DNA of 7,736 nucleotides, taken from assembly GCA_030641105.1 (NCBI GenBank), contig DAOWHZ010000033.1, positions 1 to 7,736 on the forward strand, written 5' to 3'. Position 1 is the first letter of the stretch, and every line of letters starts with the position of its first letter. The notes under the pieces were generated by a model that saw only the letters and a list, made by a program, of their open reading frames with translations, had not been told where the DNA came from and did not search any database. Source of the DNA: a bacterium (GTDB lineage Bacteria > Patescibacteria > ABY1 > BM507 > VMTK01). A program made the position numbers and the translations under genes. Of this stretch, positions 5,515-7,736 are shown in pieces.

Positions 5515-5616
5515 CTCCCACAAATCAACAAATCCTTTCACAAATCTACAAATATTTATTATCTGTGTTATTTCGTATTTGTAATATTTGTGAATTGATT
5601 TGTTGATTTGTGGGAG
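5515..5616. repeat. Long inverted repeat built of ACAAATC words, before the ATPase gene
   Basis: A perfect 20-bp stem pairs 5515-5534 with 5597-5616. It continues inward with TTCACAAAT (5537-5545) and ATTTGTGAA (5586-5594), then ACAAATA (5548-5554) and TATTTGT (5576-5582), leaving a 21-nt loop. The left arm holds four copies of ACAAAT(C/A), starting at 5520, 5528, 5540 and 5548, mirrored in the right arm. It fills nearly the whole gap between the two genes, 2 nt after the DUF8128 stop and 16 nt before the next ATG. No U-tract follows, so it is not a standard terminator. GGGAG at 5612-5616 is in the right arm but too far (16 nt) for a normal Shine-Dalgarno. Confidence 0.9.
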
Positions 5617-5632
5617 ATAATATAAATTATTT

Positions 5633-7423
5633 ATGAATTCAAATAATCACAACGAAATAACAATATTTGCTGAAACCACCTTCCGTAATCAATTCAGGGA
5701 ATTTGGCATTAAAACCGATGATCGCCGTCGCCATGTTTATGTTATTGGTAAAACAGGCATGGGCAAGACAACCTTGATTGAGAATATGGTTTATTCTGAT
5801 ATTTTAGCCGGCAAGGGCGTTTGCTATATTGATCCCCATGGCGATACAGCTGAAAAAATATTAGGATGGATTCCAGCTTCACGGATTAATGATGTAATTT
5901 ATTTTAATCCGGCTGATATCAATCATCCGATTTCTTTTAATGTTTTAGAAAAAGTTGATCCGCATTACCGCCATTTAATCGCTTCCGGCTTAATAGGCGT
6001 TTTTAAAAAATTATGGGCTGATTCATGGGGGCCTAGATTAGAGTATCTGCTGCGAAATACTATTTTAGCTCTTTTAGAGTTTCCTGACAGCACTTTACTG
6101 GGAATTAACAGGATGCTGGTAGATAAAGAATATCGCAAAAAAGTAATTGATAAAGTGCAGGATCCGGTAGTCAGGCAATTTTGGACAGAAGAATACGCTA
6201 AATACGGCGGACAATTTCAAGTAGAGGCTATCTCGCCAATTCAAAATAAAGTTGGCCAGTTTTTGTCAACTTCTTTAATTCGCAATATTGTTGGCCAGGT
6301 TAAATCCTCAATTGATTTAAGAAAAGTTATGGATGAAGGCAAAATTTTAATTTTAAATCTTTCCAAAGGCCGTATTGGCGAAGATGCCTCTGCTTTGCTT
6401 GGTTCAATGTTAGTTACTAAAATTCAACTGGCATCCATGAGCCGGGTTGATGTGCCAGAGGAGCAAAGAAAAGATTTTTATTTATATGTTGATGAATTCC
6501 AGAATTTTGCCACTGATTCATTTGCTGATATTTTATCTGAGGCGCGCAAATACCGTTTGAATTTAATTATTGCCCATCAATACATTGAACAACTTGGTGA
6601 AGTGGTTAAGCCGGCAGTATTTGGTAATGTAGGCACAATTATTTGTTTTAGGGTTGGCGCGGCTGATGCTGAAGAATTAGTTAAGGAGTTTACTCCTGTA
6701 TTTACCGAAGAGGATTTAGTTAATTTGCCTAAATATGAAGTGTATTTAAAATTAATGATAGATGGAGTAGCTTCTGACCCTTTTTCAGCCCGCGGTTTGC
6801 CGCCTTTAGCAAAAGAAGAAGGAACAGATAATAGAGAGAAAGCCATTAAAGTATCGCGTGAAAGATATACAAAAAGCAGAGAAGTGGTTGAGGATAAGAT
6901 TATGCGCTGGCATGAAAATAAAACAGACCCGCCTGCGCCAAGGCTACGGCGGGCAAGCGATAGAAAAGAAGATAAAAAAGGCATTAGTTTCGAACATGAT
7001 AAAAATAAAGCAAATTATGCAGGATCAGGTAAAAATGACAATTATAATAATAATGGAATTTATAAATATAAGGCGATTTGCTCTCGTTGTGGTAAGCAAA
7101 CCAAGGTTTCTTTTGAGCCAGATGGCATACGGCCGGTGTTTTGCAAGGAATGCTTAACTAAAGCGCGTTTGGAAAAAAGCATAGAAATTGAAGATAGAAA
7201 AAAAGCTAAAAAAGAAGAGTTAATTAAATTAAAAAAGGAAGAGTTATCACTTAATGAAGCTATTAAGAAAAAGCCGGTTGATTTTCAAGGGAAAGAAATT
7301 GTGAATAGACGTCAGACAGCAGACGATAGACGGCAGACGACAAGAAGACAACAGAAAAGAGTTGCGGTGAGAAAGAATAAAGATGAAGGTGAATTAAGAG
7401 AAGGGGAGGGGGTTAAATTTTGA
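5633..7423 (+). CDS. TraD/VirD4-like P-loop ATPase with C-terminal CxxC-x17-CxxC zinc ribbon
   Basis: A 596-residue ATPase of the type IV coupling protein/HerA-FtsK class, which pumps DNA or couples substrates to a secretion channel. Walker A is GKTGMGKT (39-46), followed by VCYIDPHGD (63-71), typical of TraD/TraG-like proteins. Walker B is FYLYVDEFQNF with D287-E288. The sensor IIAHQY has Q316, and a TraM-recognition-like end (FSARGLPPL) follows. No transmembrane helix is present, unlike classical VirD4; the upstream DUF8128 protein probably supplies it. After about residue 415 the sequence is low-complexity and carries a palindrome-derived insert (PPAPRLRRASD). Then comes a zinc ribbon with C483, C486, C504, C507 and spacing CxxC-x17-CxxC, as in the small CxxC-x17-CxxC domain family. 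A charged Lys/Glu coiled-coil tail includes the repeat RRQTADDRRQTT. Start ATG at 5633, 16 nt after the hairpin. The substrate (DNA or protein) is unknown. Confidence 0.88.
   Translation: MNSNNHNEITIFAETTFRNQFREFGIKTDDRRRHVYVIGKTGMGKTTLIENMVYSDILAGKGVCYIDPHGDTAEKILGWIPASRINDVIYFNPADINHPISFNVLEKVDPHYRHLIASGLIGVFKKLWADSWGPRLEYLLRNTILALLEFPDSTLLGINRMLVDKEYRKKVIDKVQDPVVRQFWTEEYAKYGGQFQVEAISPIQNKVGQFLSTSLIRNIVGQVKSSIDLRKVMDEGKILILNLSKGRIGEDASALLGSMLVTKIQLASMSRVDVPEEQRKDFYLYVDEFQNFATDSFADILSEARKYRLNLIIAHQYIEQLGEVVKPAVFGNVGTIICFRVGAADAEELVKEFTPVFTEEDLVNLPKYEVYLKLMIDGVASDPFSARGLPPLAKEEGTDNREKAIKVSRERYTKSREVVEDKIMRWHENKTDPPAPRLRRASDRKEDKKGISFEHDKNKANYAGSGKNDNYNNNGIYKYKAICSRCGKQTKVSFEPDGIRPVFCKECLTKARLEKSIEIEDRKKAKKEELIKLKKEELSLNEAIKKKPVDFQGKEIVNRRQTADDRRQTTRRQQKRVAVRKNKDEGELREGEGVKF
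6926..6963. repeat. GC-rich palindromic repeat inside the ATPase gene
   Basis: CCCGCC (6928-6933) pairs with GGCGGG (6948-6953), with GCC-AA-GGC (6937-6944) nested inside. GC content is far above the flanks. It is translated as DPPAPRLRRASD in this frame; the +1-shifted reading gives LRQGYGGQ, a peptide I remember as recurrent in CPR proteins. It sits in the linker between the ATPase core and the zinc ribbon and keeps the frame. It shares 9-mers with the dnaX linker at 10-29. Confidence 0.75.
7305..7348. repeat. 21-nt tandem repeat encoding RRQTADD/RRQTT
   Basis: Two units (7307-7327, 7328-7348) encode RRQTADD (559-565) and RRQTT (566-570), with ATAGACG at 7305-7311 and again 21 nt later. 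GCAGACGA also recurs 14 nt apart (7319, 7333). GTCAGAC here (7311-7317) equals part of the scpB leader stem (2502-2508). It lies in the disordered C-terminal tail. Confidence 0.6.
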
Positions 7424-7433
7424 TTGTAGTTTG

Positions 7434-7516
7434 ACCCCACACCTTTAAGCCAGTGCAGTTTAATGAATTTATTTCACTTAAAAAATAAAAAATAAACTGG
7501 CTAAAAGGTGCGGGGT
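7434..7516. repeat. 21-bp inverted repeat before the acylphosphatase gene
   Basis: Arms 7434-7454 and 7496-7516 match at 19 of 21 positions (core AAGCCAGT/ACTGGCT and CACCTTT/AAAGGTG), with a 41-nt A/T-rich loop. CAGTTTA (7456-7462) can instead pair with TAAACTG (7493-7499), which overlaps the right arm, so two competing folds exist. The right arm ends 8 nt before the ATG and includes the G-rich bases nearest the start. No U-tract follows. Confidence 0.85.
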
Positions 7517-7524
7517 GGAATATT

Positions 7525-7736
7525 ATGCGCAGAGTATCTATTAAAATTTTTGGTAGGGTTCAAGGAGTTTGCTTTCGCGATTTTGTTAATAAGTATGCTA
7601 TAAGATTAAATTTAGCTGGCTGGGTAAAAAATAGTGATGACGGTACAGTTGAAGCAATTCTTGAAGGAGATGAGGAAGATTTAAAAAAGGCGATTGATTT
7701 ATGCAGACAAGGCCCGTCATTTTCAAAAGTTGATAA
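7525..7736 (+). CDS. acyP: Acylphosphatase, N-terminal part (3' end outside window)
   Basis: Acylphosphatase hydrolyses carboxyl-phosphate bonds of small acyl phosphates such as carbamoyl or 1,3-bisphosphoglycerate in the cytosol. Seventy codons are visible from ATG at 7525, out of about 90 usual for the family. The phosphate-binding signature FGRVQGVCFRDFV (9-21) includes the catalytic Arg18. The second signature LAGWVKNSDDGTVEA (30-44) has the catalytic Asn36 in WVKN. It continues EGDEEDLKKAIDLCRQGPSFSKVD, where the GP step before the last strand is typical. Usual Gly before the signature Phe (GVGFR) is Cys here (GVCFR), a minor change. The start is fixed by the normal distance to the signature. 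An inverted repeat ends 8 nt upstream. Confidence 0.93.
   Translation, partial: MRRVSIKIFGRVQGVCFRDFVNKYAIRLNLAGWVKNSDDGTVEAILEGDEEDLKKAIDLCRQGPSFSKVD

Noticed and set aside
5515..5616. The long inverted repeat as an intrinsic terminator
   Set aside because: No T-run follows the stem; the arm is far longer than usual and it sits against the next start codon.
5595..5626. TTGATT/TATAAA as a promoter for the ATPase gene
   Set aside because: Spacing is 20 nt (or 15 with TTGTTG) and the -35 lies in the hairpin arm; read-through from 3941 explains expression more simply.
6858..7157. 99-codon + strand frame inside the ATPase gene
   Set aside because: It is an out-of-frame overlap of a well-supported ATPase gene; its LRQGYGGQ stretch comes from the palindromic repeat.
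2474..7516. CRISPR array formed by the short words
   Set aside because: Words are 6-9 nt, irregularly spaced and arranged as inverted arms; no constant 24-37 nt repeats with unique spacers, and no cas genes.

Overview
The window looks like the chromosome of an ultra-small Candidate Phyla Radiation bacterium (Patescibacteria, Parcubacteria-like). This is an inference from gene content and style: AT-rich compact genes, almost no Shine-Dalgarno sequences, a DUF8128-like membrane protein paired with a TraD-like ATPase, a DUF5674-like protein, and short GC-rich palindromes of a kind I remember from CPR genomes, lying both between and inside genes. UGA is used as a stop (dnaX and the ATPase end in TGA), so code 25 is not in use. 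All genes are on the + strand.

Region 1 (1-901): the 3' end of dnaX (clamp-loader tau/gamma), with a possible -1 frameshift heptamer in its linker, then tRNA-Gln(CUG) and a 55-residue Cys-rich mini-protein, closed by a weak terminator.

Region 2 (about 891-3940): a probable operon with an extended -10 promoter: a YbaK/ProX-like tRNA-editing domain protein, scpA, scpB (the kleisin and winged-helix partners of SMC in chromosome segregation), a DUF5674-like protein and a small basic helical protein overlapping it by 4 nt. An AT-rich hairpin with a U-tract ends the unit.

Region 3 (3941-7736): a strong-looking promoter (TTGGCA, 18 nt, TAAAAT with TGG before it) drives a DUF8128-like membrane protein and a TraD/VirD4-like P-loop ATPase with a C-terminal CxxC-x17-CxxC zinc ribbon. 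Together they resemble a conjugation-type DNA pump split into a membrane part and a motor part. The 5' part of an acylphosphatase gene follows.

The most unusual signal is structural. Four gene leaders (scpB, DUF8128, ATPase, acylphosphatase) each carry a long inverted repeat 8-43 nt before the start codon. All four differ in sequence, and at least three have arms built from 6-9 nt words repeated within the arm. Related word-repeat and palindrome insertions lie in disordered parts of coding sequences (dnaX linker, DUF8128 tail, two in the ATPase tail). No stretch over 300 bases lacks a gene; the largest gap (843-1073) holds a terminator, a promoter and a cluster of three hairpins.
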